A DNA stretch of 58,729 bases from Chloroflexota bacterium (GCA_026707665.1 JAPOWK010000127.1:1-58729); one strand, 5' to 3'. Positions 1 to 8,717 are shown, numbered from the stretch's first letter. Notes: generated by a model from the sequence alone, not told the origin. Made by a program: numbers and translations.

Positions 1-80
1 GCTCCACCAAGCGCGCAGGCCGCGGTCTTCAACGATTGATGCGCTGCTCACGACTTAGGTCCTCATCCCGCCATAACCAC

Positions 81-150
81 TGTAGGGGCGACCGGCGGGC
101 GGTGTCGGCGGTCAGTGTCTACGCGACCTACGCGCCCTATCAGTCGCCCG
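81..150. repeat. Hairpin repeat (family 1) interrupted by two nested 22-base elements
   Basis: The outer arms are TGTAGGGGCGACC (81-93) and TATCAGTCGCCCG (138-150); joined, they form the GGGCGAC/GTCGCCC hairpin found elsewhere in this window. Between them lies a 22-base element (94-106 plus 129-137; stem GGGC/GCCC, loop GGTGTCTACGC) that is itself split after GTGTC by a second one at 107-128 (stem GGTC/GACC, loop AGTGTCTACGC). Seen directly in the sequence. Nothing else is visible in bases 1-226 apart from a second plain hairpin at 173-197. Confidence 0.8.
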
Positions 151-172
151 AAGCATCAGAACCATGACAGTC

Positions 173-197
173 GGGCGACATAATATGTCGCCCCTAC
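173..197. repeat. Family 1 hairpin repeat, intact copy
   Basis: GGGCGACATA/TATGTCGCCC inverted repeat followed by CTAC. It lies just downstream of the sugar-binding protein gene that ends at 227 and could double as a transcription end, though it has no U-run. Confidence 0.75.
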
Positions 198-226
198 GTC
201 TTCACATTTGTGATATGCGTTTGGCT

Positions 227-1483
227 CTAACCGAAATCAATCGCGCGCCGCAATTCTTCAGCCGCGTCTTTCAAGGCTTGCTCGGCCGTCTTCTCGCCTT
301 GGGCGGCTTGGAATATGGCGTTCCCGACCAAGGTACTGGCTTCATCGAACCAGGGACCGCGAACTTGATGCGGCACTTCCGGCGCCAGCTCAAGGAAGAG
401 CTCGCCCAGCGACTGGTTGTCAAAGTAAGGGTCGGGACCCAGCAGCGCTTCGTTGTCCAGATGGGAGAGCACCGGCGGCAGCAGATTGTTCACTTCAAAT
501 TCGAAGATTTTGTTGTCTTCGTCGAACATGGCGAATTCAATGAATGCCCAAGCCTCGTCTTTGTGCTCGCTTTGCGCTGTGATCGAATAGGCGGTGCCGC
601 CGTGTGTGCTGGTGCGGGCGCCGCCCTCTTCAAAAGCGGGCAGGGGCGCCGCGCGCCAGAGACCTTCAGTATCGGCGACATTGTTCTTGATGAAGCCGCC
701 GTACCAATCGGCGCCAGCCCTCGCCGCTATCTTACCCTCCGCCATCAAGCCGTATGTGCTTTGCGAATCGCCCGGGGCAATCGCAACGCCGCTCTCGAGT
801 AAGCCCAGATACCATTCCAGGAGAGCGATAGTCTCAGGGCTGTCCACGATGACATTGCCCTCGGCGTCAAAGAAGCCAGGGCTGCCCGATTGCAGCAGCA
901 GGATGTAGAAGTCGCCCCAGCTGCGGTCGGACAAAGTAAGCGCCGCGATGCCCTGTTCGGTCAGTGCTGCCGTCGCCTCGACATATTCATCCCAGGTGGC
1001 GATGGGCATTTCAATGCCGGCATCAGCGAAGATGTCGTGCCGATAGTACAAGACGACCGGGCACAGACAGTGGTCAATGCCGTAAATCGTACCCTGATGC
1101 GCGTACAAGCCGGTCTTGGCCATGATGTAGTCGTCCTCGTAAGGCGCGATCAGGTCATTCAGCGCTATCAGACCGGGCTCGCCCTTGAGGAAGCGGCTGA
1201 TGACGCCTTGCTCCACATCAACGATATCGGGCGCGCCGACGCCGGCGACGAAAGCGCCCGTCAAGTTGTCGTAGAGTTGGACATAGGGGATCTCTTCGAC
1301 CTCAATGGTGACGTGGGGCGCGATTTCCTTGTAGTCGGCTTCAATGCCTTCGTAGAAATCGGTGAAGAAGGAGCCGAAGGTCCAGATCGTCAGGGTGACT
1401 TCGTCTTGCGCCGAGGCCGTCCCGGCGCCAAGAAACATGCTGATGAGCAGAAGCAGAATACAAATGCGGCGAATGCTATTCAT
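227..1483 (-). CDS. Carbohydrate ABC transporter substrate-binding protein (extracellular, family 1)
   Basis: Solute-binding protein of a sugar ABC importer. The N-terminus has a short positive stretch, a hydrophobic core and an AQD-type signal peptidase I site (about residues 1-26), followed by the family-1 start EVTLTIWTFGSFF. The rest follows the usual two-lobe pattern, with the conserved segment GKIAARAGADWYGGF in the C-terminal half. Start: the ATG at 1483 is chosen because AAAGGT sits 5-10 bases upstream; a GTG five codons earlier would overlap that ribosome site. Length of about 418 residues is normal. No permease genes are adjacent inside the window; partners may lie to the left, or the gene may be an orphan. 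Substrate cannot be told from the sequence. It is distinct from the binding protein at 9781. Confidence 0.85.
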   Translation of the reverse strand: MNSIRRICILLLLISMFLGAGTASAQDEVTLTIWTFGSFFTDFYEGIEADYKEIAPHVTIEVEEIPYVQLYDNLTGAFVAGVGAPDIVDVEQGVISRFLKGEPGLIALNDLIAPYEDDYIMAKTGLYAHQGTIYGIDHCLCPVVLYYRHDIFADAGIEMPIATWDEYVEATAALTEQGIAALTLSDRSWGDFYILLLQSGSPGFFDAEGNVIVDSPETIALLEWYLGLLESGVAIAPGDSQSTYGLMAEGKIAARAGADWYGGFIKNNVADTEGLWRAAPLPAFEEGGARTSTHGGTAYSITAQSEHKDEAWAFIEFAMFDEDNKIFEFEVNNLLPPVLSHLDNEALLGPDPYFDNQSLGELFLELAPEVPHQVRGPWFDEASTLVGNAIFQAAQGEKTAEQALKDAAEELRRAIDFG

Positions 1484-1559
1484 GTGATTACCTTTCACAG
1501 GAGAGTTTATTCGTAGCTTGGCATTCCGGTCAATCAGTGACCGGCAGTGAAGCTATCTA

Positions 1560-2423
1560 TCAGTAGGCGCTATAAGGATCTCCTTCCCACTGGCGTTCCC
1601 AGCTCTCCCAGGTGGCGGCAGACGCCGGATCGGCTTCGCTGCGGGCGATGAAGCCTTTGTCACGGCCGCCGATTTCGACATTGTATTCATGCACAAAGGC
1701 ATCGGCGATGCTTTGATAGCGCAAATCGATCGACCAGCGCACGGCATCGGACTTGTTGGGCAGGGCGGCGTGCGGCGTCAACTGCGTGAAGCAGAGCGCG
1801 TCGCCCGCCTCCATCTCGATGGGGATGCCCGGAATCGACGCACGTTCTTCTTTGGAAATGCCGAGGAAGCCGGTCTCTTCGTCTTCGGTGATGGCGTACA
1901 TATCGCCGCGATGATAACCCTCGGCCACTTGCAGGCAACTGTTCTCAGTCGTGACGCGCATCAGCGGCATCCAGATCGACGCGGTATGCACCTGGGCGAT
2001 GGAGGGATAATATTGCGAATCCTGATGCCAGGGCGTACGCGTCCAGCGTTGATCGGGCAGCTTGGGCCGCAGATTGAAGACGCCGTGCATGAAGACCTCG
2101 GGACTGCCCAGCAAGTCTTCGGCGATGTCGATCACATTGGGTTCGCTCATAAATTCGAAGAGTTCAGGGCTGACGATCTGGCGGCGCGGACTGCGTTGAT
2201 ACCTCGGCTTGCCCGCCTCGTTCCAGGCGACCGTCAGGCGATGCTCCAGGTCGAGGTGCGCGAGATTGTCTTCGAGCAAGCCCTCATCGACCCAGGCCTG
2301 CACGGTGCGGTCGACCCAGTCGGCGCAGACTTTGCGTCCCAGCGCGATGCTGCGCGGCGGCACCACATTTTCGACTTTCAGCCAGCCTTTGTTGTGGTAG
2401 AAAGCGATCTGTTCGTCGGTCAA
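1560..2423 (-). CDS. Phytanoyl-CoA dioxygenase (PhyH) family protein
   Basis: Probable Fe(II)/2-oxoglutarate-dependent oxygenase, 287 residues, cytoplasmic. The iron ligands of the double-stranded beta-helix fold are visible: H133 and D135 in TPWHQDSQYYP, H218 in QLTPHAALPN, and R229 in RWSIDLRYQ for the 2-oxoglutarate carboxylate. Bacterial members act on many small molecules, so the substrate is unknown. The start is a TTG (2423); no ATG or GTG with a good ribosome site exists upstream, so the first residues are uncertain. It runs in the same direction as the binding protein at 227, with a 76-base gap, and may be co-transcribed with it. Confidence 0.85.
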   Translation of the reverse strand: MTDEQIAFYHNKGWLKVENVVPPRSIALGRKVCADWVDRTVQAWVDEGLLEDNLAHLDLEHRLTVAWNEAGKPRYQRSPRRQIVSPELFEFMSEPNVIDIAEDLLGSPEVFMHGVFNLRPKLPDQRWTRTPWHQDSQYYPSIAQVHTASIWMPLMRVTTENSCLQVAEGYHRGDMYAITEDEETGFLGISKEERASIPGIPIEMEAGDALCFTQLTPHAALPNKSDAVRWSIDLRYQSIADAFVHEYNVEIGGRDKGFIARSEADPASAATWESWERQWEGDPYSAY

Positions 2424-2787
2424 TATTTTGGGAATAAGGATGTCCCTAAAGATTCAGAATCGTAACACCGCTAAAGGGTAACACGTGCCATTCAGTCAGT
2501 CAAACGCTACCAACGATTTGCCAACGAATCAGGGGGCGCTGGCGCCTTTCTCTGTATCCTCGTAGTCCCCGGCGACCTCGGTGGTGGAAGTGCTTTCGAA
2601 ATCCCGCCCTAGAAGTACCCGCGCCGCTGGAAGTGCTCTGTTCCCCCTTCAGTCCTCCCGCTCCAGAAATCCCCAAAGTCGGGTATGTCAGTTTGGGCGG
2701 GCGAGCCACCGGCTCGCCCCTACAGCTCTCCCTATTCTCAGTGCCTCGGTGTTCTCGGTGTTGCCTCTTTTCCTCTGTGGTAAAGCC
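2424..2787. other. Intergenic region, 364 bases
   Basis: No gene is supported. It holds one family 1 hairpin (2700-2724) and otherwise unremarkable sequence. Open frames here are short and lack ribosome sites. Confidence 0.6.
2700..2724. repeat. Family 1 hairpin repeat
   Basis: GGCGAGCC/GGCTCGCC arms around AC, followed by CCTACA. The stem bases differ from the copy at 173 (GAGCC instead of GAC) but remain complementary. Confidence 0.75.
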
Positions 2788-3414
2788 CTAGAAGAACCCC
2801 CGCCGCTGGAAGCGCTCTTCCTTCCAGAAATCGCCGTCGTTGTGGTAGCCGCCTTGCTCCCAGAAGCCGGGTTTGTCGACCGGGCTGAACTCCAGGGCGC
2901 GCAGGAACTTGGCGCTCTTCCAGAAGTAGCGCTTGGGCACCACCGTCCGCAGCGGACCGCCGTGCTCCATCAATTCGGGCTCGTGCAGGAAGCGGCCTTC
3001 GTATTTATAAGCGAGCATGACGTCTTCATCGTCCATCACATCCAGCGGCAGGTTGGTGGTGTAGCCGTAGTCGCAGTGAGCGATGACGAAGCGCGCCTCC
3101 TCAGTTAGCTCAAGCTGGCTCAGAAAATCGCGGAACATGACGCCTTCCCAAGCCGTGTCGAACTTGCTCCAGCGGGTGACGCAGTGGATGTCGACGGTCA
3201 TGCGCCCGGTCGGCAGCTGAAGAAACGTGTCCCAAGTCCAGCGCCTCTCGCGCTTGACGGCGCCGAAAACGCGCAGGTCCCAGGTGGCGGGATTGAACTT
3301 AGGCGTCGGTCCATAAGTGAGCACGGGGAATTTCTCGGTCAGCGATTGGCCGTTGGGCAGGCGGCCCGCGGCGCGCATTTCGCGTTCTTTTTGGCGGCGG
3401 CTGAGGTGGGACAT
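2788..3414 (-). CDS. Sulfite-oxidase-like molybdopterin-binding oxidoreductase
   Basis: Protein of about 208 residues matching the Oxidored_molyb (sulfite oxidase, YuiH-like) fold. The motif DIHCVTRWSKFDTAWEGV carries C78, the expected molybdenum ligand, and later segments HCDYGYTTNLPL, LLAYKYEGRFL-like text and EHGGPLRTVVPKRYFWKSAK are typical of the short bacterial single-domain members. There is no Tat signal, so it should be cytoplasmic. Start: the ATG at 3414 has AGGAAA about 8 bases upstream; the longer open frame upstream runs through a hairpin repeat (3446-3472) and is not credible. Natural electron acceptor and substrate are unknown. Confidence 0.85.
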   Translation of the reverse strand: MSHLSRRQKEREMRAAGRLPNGQSLTEKFPVLTYGPTPKFNPATWDLRVFGAVKRERRWTWDTFLQLPTGRMTVDIHCVTRWSKFDTAWEGVMFRDFLSQLELTEEARFVIAHCDYGYTTNLPLDVMDDEDVMLAYKYEGRFLHEPELMEHGGPLRTVVPKRYFWKSAKFLRALEFSPVDKPGFWEQGGYHNDGDFWKEERFQRRGFF

Positions 3415-3445
3415 GGGGATTTCCTGAACTTTTATTGATCTTTGG

Positions 3446-3472
3446 TGGGCGAGCCACCGGCTCGCCCGTACA
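3446..3472. repeat. Family 1 hairpin repeat
   Basis: GGGCGAGCC/GGCTCGCCC arms, then GTACA. Same GAGCC stem type as the copy at 2700, 746 bases away. Confidence 0.75.
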
Positions 3473-3487
3473 TACTGTCCGCTAAAG

Positions 3488-3515
3488 GCGGGCGACTTGA
3501 TAAGTCGCACCTACA
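3488..3515. repeat. Family 1 hairpin repeat
   Basis: GCGGGCGACTT and AAGTCGCACC arms around GAT, then TACA. One arm has decayed (CGCACC instead of CGCCCC). Confidence 0.7.
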
Positions 3516-3529
3516 TCACTATTGTACCA

Positions 3530-3557
3530 GCGGGCGACTTGATAGCTCGCTCCTACA
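3530..3557. repeat. Family 1 hairpin repeat, degenerate
   Basis: A second copy 42 bases after the previous one: GCGGGCGACTTGAT followed by AGCTCGCTCCTACA. The right arm has lost full pairing. Confidence 0.65.
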
Positions 3558-3632
3558 TTCTCTCTGTGCCCTCTGTGCCTCTGTGGTGAATCGGCTGTTT
3601 CGACCTAGCGACACGCATTTATCCCGGTCAGA

Positions 3633-4934
3633 TCACAGCGTCAACTGCAATATCGTCCGCAGCAGCACGTTGGCGCCCAGCTCGACATGCCGCCACTCGG
3701 TGAATTCCCTGGGATTATGGCTGATGCCATCGACCGATGGCAAGAAGATCATGCCGGCCGGCACCATCTGGTTCATGATTTGGGCGTTGTGGCCCGAATA
3801 GCTGGCGATGGGCGCGCAATGGACGTTTTGGGCGCGGCAGGCGCTTTCGATCTGCTTGATGAGATAACCCGACATCCGCTCCGCGGCGCGATGCAGGGCG
3901 CGTTCGGTCGATACGCGCAGGCGATGGTCGACGGCGCAATCGCGCGCCAGCCGCACGATGCGCGATTCCATCTCCTTCAGCGTATCGGTATCAGGATGGC
4001 GAAATTCGACGCGCAACGAGGCTTCGGCCGGCACGACATTGAAGCTGTCGGGCACCACGCTGACGTGGCCGCAATTGACCACGCCTTCGCGATATTCAGC
4101 GCGTACCAGTTTGTGGGCGGCAATAATAAAGGCCGCCGCCCCTTGCAGCGCATCGCGTCGTTCATCGGCGGTGGTGGTGCCGGCGTGCGCCGCTTCGCCA
4201 TAAAAGACCACGTTGTAGGTGGTGCGCCCGACGATCCGGTCGACGATGCCGAGGTCGATGTCTCTTTCATGCAGGGTCTTGCCCTGCTCAATATGAACCT
4301 CAAGAAAGCCGAGGATGGCGTCGGGGTCGCGACGGGCTTTCTGCGCTTCTTCCATCATGATGCCGGCGCGGTATAAGGCGGCGCGGAAGGGCATGTTTTC
4401 CTGCAGCGCGTCATCGATATCTTCGGCCGAGATTTTGCCGATGAGGCCGTTGCTGCCGAAGAGCGATTTCCAGGTGCCTTCTTCGTCCGTGAAGTTGATC
4501 GCCTCCAAATGGCTGCGCGGCTTCAAGCCCGTTTCCTTAACGCGGCGCAGGCATTCCAGCGCGATCAGCACGCCGATGGCGCCGTCGTAGCGGCCGCCAT
4601 TGGGCACGGTATCGAGATGCGAGCCAATCATCAGCGTCTTGGCTTTCGGATCATCGGCGCAGAGCAAGCCGCTCAAATTGCCGACCTCGTCATCGCGCAC
4701 CAGCAAGCCGGCTTCTTCAATGCGATCGGCGAACCAGGAGCGCGCCGCCAGGTCTTCATTCGAAAGCGCCAGACGGGATACGCCGCCGCCGACGGTGGCG
4801 CCAATCTCGGAAAGCTGCTCGAAATCCTTCAGCAGCCGCTCGCTGTTGATGCGCAGATCCGGACGTATTGAAGGCAAGTCGTCTGTACTTCGTAATTTGA
4901 GTAATTGAGAACTGATTATAGTTACAAATTTCAA
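3633..4934 (-). CDS. M20 family Zn-dependent amidohydrolase (HyuC/AllC type)
   Basis: Hydrolase of the N-carbamoyl-L-amino acid / allantoate amidohydrolase group, acting in hydantoin, ureide or pyrimidine breakdown. Metal-binding and catalytic motifs are in place: GSHLDTVPNGGRYDG (His and Asp ligands), NFTDEEGTWKS (Glu pair), FLEVHIEQG (His) and ISHNPREF near the C-terminus. The dimerisation domain follows with HAGTTTADERRDAL. Length of 433 is slightly long because the frame is open upstream. Start is uncertain: TTG at 4934 or TTG at 4877; family homology begins near LRINSERLLKDF, so up to about 27 leading residues may not be translated. It is transcribed away from the MFS gene at 5183. Confidence 0.85.
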   Translation of the reverse strand: MKFVTIISSQLLKLRSTDDLPSIRPDLRINSERLLKDFEQLSEIGATVGGGVSRLALSNEDLAARSWFADRIEEAGLLVRDDEVGNLSGLLCADDPKAKTLMIGSHLDTVPNGGRYDGAIGVLIALECLRRVKETGLKPRSHLEAINFTDEEGTWKSLFGSNGLIGKISAEDIDDALQENMPFRAALYRAGIMMEEAQKARRDPDAILGFLEVHIEQGKTLHERDIDLGIVDRIVGRTTYNVVFYGEAAHAGTTTADERRDALQGAAAFIIAAHKLVRAEYREGVVNCGHVSVVPDSFNVVPAEASLRVEFRHPDTDTLKEMESRIVRLARDCAVDHRLRVSTERALHRAAERMSGYLIKQIESACRAQNVHCAPIASYSGHNAQIMNQMVPAGMIFLPSVDGISHNPREFTEWRHVELGANVLLRTILQLTL

Positions 4935-5013
4935 TTGGACAACTTATCGCAGATCAGGGTTCATATCTACGTGAGAACAAATCACTTATGCAAAATGGGG
5001 GGACAAGCCGCCG

Positions 5014-5035
5014 TTGCGCGTAGACACTGCAGGTC
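5014..5035 (-). repeat. 22-base SDR-like element
   Basis: Read on the minus strand: leader GAC, stem CTGC/GCAA (inner three pairs TGC/GCA match), loop AGTGTCTACGC. It lies in the divergent spacer between the amidohydrolase and the first MFS gene. Confidence 0.65.
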
Positions 5036-5182
5036 CCTCGCGCGTACACACGGTCGCGTTCATGCACCATCCGCGACTGCACAGGCCTCACTGGGCGCGG
5101 CATCGGCTCTTGCCTAGTATTAGACCTGTATTCAGCTAGGATACAGCGATTGTTCGCCAGCGTCTGAATGTGGAATCCAACG

Positions 5183-6412
5183 ATGCCCCCCATAGTCGAC
5201 CCGAATGACCGGCACACTTCCTCCTATCGCTGGGTGATCCTGGCGATGGTGACGCTGTCCGGTTTCCTTGTTATGGGTTTCCCGACGACCGGCCTGTCGG
5301 CGCTATTCAGTGAGATCGCCGATTCGCTCAACCTGGACCTGGTCCAGATCGGTGTGATTTGGGGCTCTGGCTCAGTCATGGGCATCTTCACCGCCTTGGT
5401 TGGCGGCACATTAATTGACCAGTTCGGCACCCGGCGGACGCTGGTCATGCTTTGTTTGGCTACCGGCATTTTCGGCGCGACGCGCGCATTCGCCTTCGAT
5501 TTTTGGTCGCTGTTTTTCTCTTCGTTTCTCTTCGGCATGGTGCAGCCGATACTGCCGATGAATTTCGTCAAGCTCAATCGCGAGTGGTTTCGCTCCGGTC
5601 AATTGGGCTTCGCTTCCGGCGTGATGTCGGCTGGATTCGCCACCGGCTTGATGTTGGGCTCGCGCTTGAGCGCCACCGTGTTATCGCCGCTGCTGGGTGG
5701 CTGGCGGCCCGTGCTGGTTTTCCTGGGCTGCTGCGCCATTGGGCTTGCGATCCTCTGGGCGATTGTGCATCCGCCGGTGGAGCGGCGGCGCGGGAAGCGC
5801 CCGAACATCGGCAAGATCATCGGCAATTATCGCTATGTCGCCCGCTTCCGCGAGTTGTGGGTGATCGCCTTGGCCGTTTTCGGCGTGCTCGGCTTGATGC
5901 GCGGGCTGGGCGGCTATGTACCGACCTATCTGCGAGAAATCGGCTGGGATGCCGCCAGCGCCGATACCGCCATGACCGTCTTCTTTTTCTGCAGCTTGAT
6001 CGGTGTGGTGCCGATCTCGCATTTTTCGGATCGCCTGGGCAATCGACGGCTGGTCATGGCTTTCGGCACGTCGATGATGACGATCGGCTGCGCGCTGATG
6101 TATTTCGTCGGCGGCAGTTTTTTGGGTGTGATGCTGGCGATGGCGGTCGGCGGCTTTTGCTTTGATAGCTTTATGGCTTTGAAGGGCGCGGCGACCACCG
6201 AAGTGGAAGGGCTGGAAATGGCGCTGGTAGGGGGCGCGCTGGGTTTCGTGGGCATGCTGCAAAACATCGGCTCGTCCTTTATTCCGCCGTTGGGAAACAC
6301 TTTGAGCGCCCTGGGCCTGAGCGCGCCGTTTTTGCTCTGGGCGGCGTCTGGGCTCTTCGCCACTGCCGTGCTGCTCAGCTTTGGCCGGCGCAAGCAACAC
6401 CCGCAGGATTGA
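5183..6412 (+). CDS. MFS transporter (12 transmembrane segments), copy 1
   Basis: Major facilitator of about 409 residues. Twelve hydrophobic segments can be followed from YRWVILAMVTLSGFLV to FLLWAASGLFATAVLL; loop 2-3 carries the MFS signature as GGTLIDQFGTRRTL and loop 8-9 has ISHFSDRLGNRRL. The start ATG at 5183 is preferred over one five codons upstream because the protein then begins MPPIVDPNDRHTSSYRW, lining up end to end with the neighbour's MLPFADRNDRQHSPYRW. The substrate is unknown; CynX-like carriers of anions are similar in outline. The next gene is a tandem duplicate. Confidence 0.85.
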   Translation: MPPIVDPNDRHTSSYRWVILAMVTLSGFLVMGFPTTGLSALFSEIADSLNLDLVQIGVIWGSGSVMGIFTALVGGTLIDQFGTRRTLVMLCLATGIFGATRAFAFDFWSLFFSSFLFGMVQPILPMNFVKLNREWFRSGQLGFASGVMSAGFATGLMLGSRLSATVLSPLLGGWRPVLVFLGCCAIGLAILWAIVHPPVERRRGKRPNIGKIIGNYRYVARFRELWVIALAVFGVLGLMRGLGGYVPTYLREIGWDAASADTAMTVFFFCSLIGVVPISHFSDRLGNRRLVMAFGTSMMTIGCALMYFVGGSFLGVMLAMAVGGFCFDSFMALKGAATTEVEGLEMALVGGALGFVGMLQNIGSSFIPPLGNTLSALGLSAPFLLWAASGLFATAVLLSFGRRKQHPQD

Positions 6413-6498
6413 GGGGTAGAGCAATGTCCTCATTTTGCTGTCCGTCTGCGAAACCGAATCGACGATCGCGCTCGCGCATATCCGGTTGAGCCTCGCCT

Positions 6499-7767
6499 AT
6501 GCTCCCCTTTGCAGATCGAAATGACCGTCAGCATTCGCCCTATCGCTGGGTGATTCTGGCGATGGTGAGCCTGTCGGGCTTCATTACTATGGGCTTCCCC
6601 ACCGCCGGTTTGTCGGCCATGTTCAGTGAGATCGCCGCGTCGCTTGATCTCGACTTGATCGAGATCGGCGTCATTTGGGGAGTGGGCATGGTGATGGGCA
6701 TCTTCACGTCGTTTTTGGGCGGCGCGTTCATCGATGTTTTCGGCACCAGGCGTACGCTGGTAGTGCTGTGCCTGGCGGCCGGCGCTACTGGCGCGATGCG
6801 TGGTCTGGCGGTCGACTTTTGGTCCCTGTTTCTGTTCTCGTTCCTGTTCGGCATGGTGCAGCCGATATTGCCGATGAATTTCATCAAGTTGAATCGCGAG
6901 TGGTTTTCGTCGCGGCAGCTGGGATTCGCCGCCGGCGTCATGTCATTGGGCTTCGCCACCGGCGCGATGTTAGGCTCTCGGCTCAGCGCGACTGTTCTTT
7001 CGCCTCTTCTGGGTGGCTGGCGGGCGGTGCTCATCTTCCTCGGTCTTTGCTCGGTTGTTTTAGCAATCGTATGGGCGATTGTGCATCCGCCGGCAGAAGG
7101 ACAGCGAACGAAGGGTCTGGATTTACGGCAGGTGTTGTCAAACGCGCGTTACGTTGCGCGCTTCCGCGAACTGCGGGTGATCGCGCTGGCGGTATTCGGC
7201 GTGGTTGGGCTGATGCAAGGCTTGGTGGGCTACGTCCCGACCTATCTGCGCGCGATCGGTTGGCAGGCTGTCGATGCCGATACGGCTATCCCGGTTTTCT
7301 TCCTGGCCAGTTTAATCGGCGTGGTGCCCCTGGCTCATCTGTCAGATCGTTTGGGCAACCGGCGACTGGTCATGGTATTCGCCACAGCCATGATGGCGCT
7401 GGGCGCGCTACTGATGTTCTTCGCCGGCGACAGCTTCTGGAGCGTCATGCTGGCGATGGCGATCGGCGGCTGTTGCTTTGACAGCTTCATGGCTTTAATG
7501 GGCGCCTCGATCACTGAGGTGGAGGGCTTGGAGGTCGCGATGGTGGGCAGCGCCCTGGGCTTCGGCGGCATGCTGCAGAATATGGGCGGGTCACTCCTGC
7601 CGCCGCTAGGCAACACCTTGAGCGCCTTTGGCTTGAACGCGCCATTCTTGCTCTGGGCGGGGGCGGGGCTGTCGGCTACTGTCGTGCTGCTCAGCTATCG
7701 CCGGCGCAAGGCATACCCCATCCCCCGGCCCCTTCCCCAGCAAGCTAAGGAAGGGGAGGCCAAATAG
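6499..7767 (+). CDS. MFS transporter, tandem copy 2 with repeat-derived C-terminus
   Basis: Close paralog of the preceding carrier with the same twelve-segment layout (GGAFIDVFGTRRTL in loop 2-3, LAHLSDRLGNRRL in loop 8-9). Homology to copy 1 ends at YRRRKAYP. The last 14 or so residues (IPRPLPQQAKEGEAK) are read from a family 2 intergenic repeat (7717-7763), so the original stop was lost and the repeat supplies a new tail and stop. Spacing to copy 1 is 86 bases and co-transcription is likely. Either both carriers work, or the pair has begun to diverge in substrate. Confidence 0.85.
   Translation: MLPFADRNDRQHSPYRWVILAMVSLSGFITMGFPTAGLSAMFSEIAASLDLDLIEIGVIWGVGMVMGIFTSFLGGAFIDVFGTRRTLVVLCLAAGATGAMRGLAVDFWSLFLFSFLFGMVQPILPMNFIKLNREWFSSRQLGFAAGVMSLGFATGAMLGSRLSATVLSPLLGGWRAVLIFLGLCSVVLAIVWAIVHPPAEGQRTKGLDLRQVLSNARYVARFRELRVIALAVFGVVGLMQGLVGYVPTYLRAIGWQAVDADTAIPVFFLASLIGVVPLAHLSDRLGNRRLVMVFATAMMALGALLMFFAGDSFWSVMLAMAIGGCCFDSFMALMGASITEVEGLEVAMVGSALGFGGMLQNMGGSLLPPLGNTLSAFGLNAPFLLWAGAGLSATVVLLSYRRRKAYPIPRPLPQQAKEGEAK
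7717..7763. repeat. Family 2 repeat (C-rich/G-rich inverted) inside a gene end
   Basis: ACCCCATCCCCCGGCCCC, then CTTCCCC and its partner GGGGAAGG-like arm GGAAGGGGAGG around AGCAAGCTA. The same layout recurs at 9617-9670 and, interrupted, at 38099-38192. Here it is translated as the tail of the MFS protein. Confidence 0.75.
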
Positions 7768-7786
7768 CTAACGCCGAATTAGGAAG

Positions 7787-7810
7787 TCTCCCTCAGTTTA
7801 CTGGGGGAGA
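7787..7810. terminator. Hairpin between convergent genes
   Basis: TCTCCCTCAGT/ACTGGGGGAGA, 11 pairs with a two-base centre, placed midway between the ends of the MFS gene and the minus-strand permease gene. It could stop transcription from both sides. There is no good U-run, and the sequence resembles common Chloroflexota intergenic repeats, so a repeat origin is equally possible. Confidence 0.45.
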
Positions 7811-7826
7811 TTTAGAGGGGGTATCA

Positions 7827-8717
7827 CTAGCCTTTGATGCCGATGGCAGCCAGGCCACCGATGAGATGGCGCTGGGCGAAGAAGTAGACCACCAGAATCG
7901 GGATGATGGAAACAAGCGTCGCGCCCATGAACAGATGCCACTCGATGCTGTAGCGCCCCTGGAAGAAGGCCAGCCCAACCGAAATGGGAAACGAGTCGTA
8001 ATCGCGCAAAAAGATGATCGGCTCGAGGAAGTCGTTCCAGGTCCACAAGAAGGTGAATACAACCACGACGGTCAGGGCGGGGCGGCAGAGCGGGATGATG
8101 ATGCGATAGAGGATGCCCCAGGGGCCGGCGCCATCAATGCGCGCGGCATCGTCCAGTTCGCGGGGAATTGTGCGCATGAATTGGGTCATTAAAAAGATGA
8201 AGAAGGGACTGCCAAAATAGGAGGGCAAAATCAGGGGCCAATAGGTGTCGATCAAACCCAGGCGCAGATAGAGTACGTACAAGGGAATCAGTTTGATATG
8301 CCCGGGCACCATCATCATGCTCAACATCAAGATGAAGAGGACGTTTTTGAAGGGAAAGTCAAAGCGGGCGAAGCCATAGGCGATCACCGGCACCGACAGG
8401 AGCGCTCCGACGATGTTGGCGATGACGAGAATGGCGCTGTTTAACATGTAGCGCGCGAGCGGGTATTTGCCGAAGGCCTCGGCGTAGTTTCCCCACTGCG
8501 GATTAGAGGGAATCCATTCCGGCGGCCAAGCCATGAGTTCGCGCGGCAACTTGAGTGATGTAGATGCCATCCAAAATATCGGCAGCATAAAGACGCAAGC
8601 CAGCGCGATCATGACGGCATAAATGATGGCATGACCCAGGAGCTTCCTGGCGCGGCGCTGCCGGGTACTCCTGCGCAGCTGTTCAGACGCGCTCAGCCGC
8701 GCTGGATCAATTCTCAT
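7827..8717 (-). CDS. Carbohydrate ABC transporter permease (MalG/UgpE type)
   Basis: Inner-membrane subunit, 296 residues, with six hydrophobic segments after a basic N-terminal tail (first one IIYAVMIALACVFMLPIFW). The EAA loop that docks the ATPase is ELDDAARIDGAGPWGILYRI followed by IPLCRPAL. The gene start overlaps the end of the upstream permease gene by 11 bases, so the two are translationally coupled. It is the last gene of the operon binding protein, permease 1, permease 2; no ATPase gene follows, so a shared MsmK/UgpC-type ATPase from elsewhere is expected. Confidence 0.9.
   Translation of the reverse strand: MRIDPARLSASEQLRRSTRQRRARKLLGHAIIYAVMIALACVFMLPIFWMASTSLKLPRELMAWPPEWIPSNPQWGNYAEAFGKYPLARYMLNSAILVIANIVGALLSVPVIAYGFARFDFPFKNVLFILMLSMMMVPGHIKLIPLYVLYLRLGLIDTYWPLILPSYFGSPFFIFLMTQFMRTIPRELDDAARIDGAGPWGILYRIIIPLCRPALTVVVVFTFLWTWNDFLEPIIFLRDYDSFPISVGLAFFQGRYSIEWHLFMGATLVSIIPILVVYFFAQRHLIGGLAAIGIKG

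Noticed and set aside
2500..2709. Small minus-strand open frame of 69 codons
   Set aside because: No ribosome site, runs into a family 1 hairpin, and has no recognisable protein features.
81..3557. CRISPR array made of the repeated hairpins near the left end
   Set aside because: Spacing is irregular, copies differ in stem bases, they occur across the whole window, and no cas genes are present.
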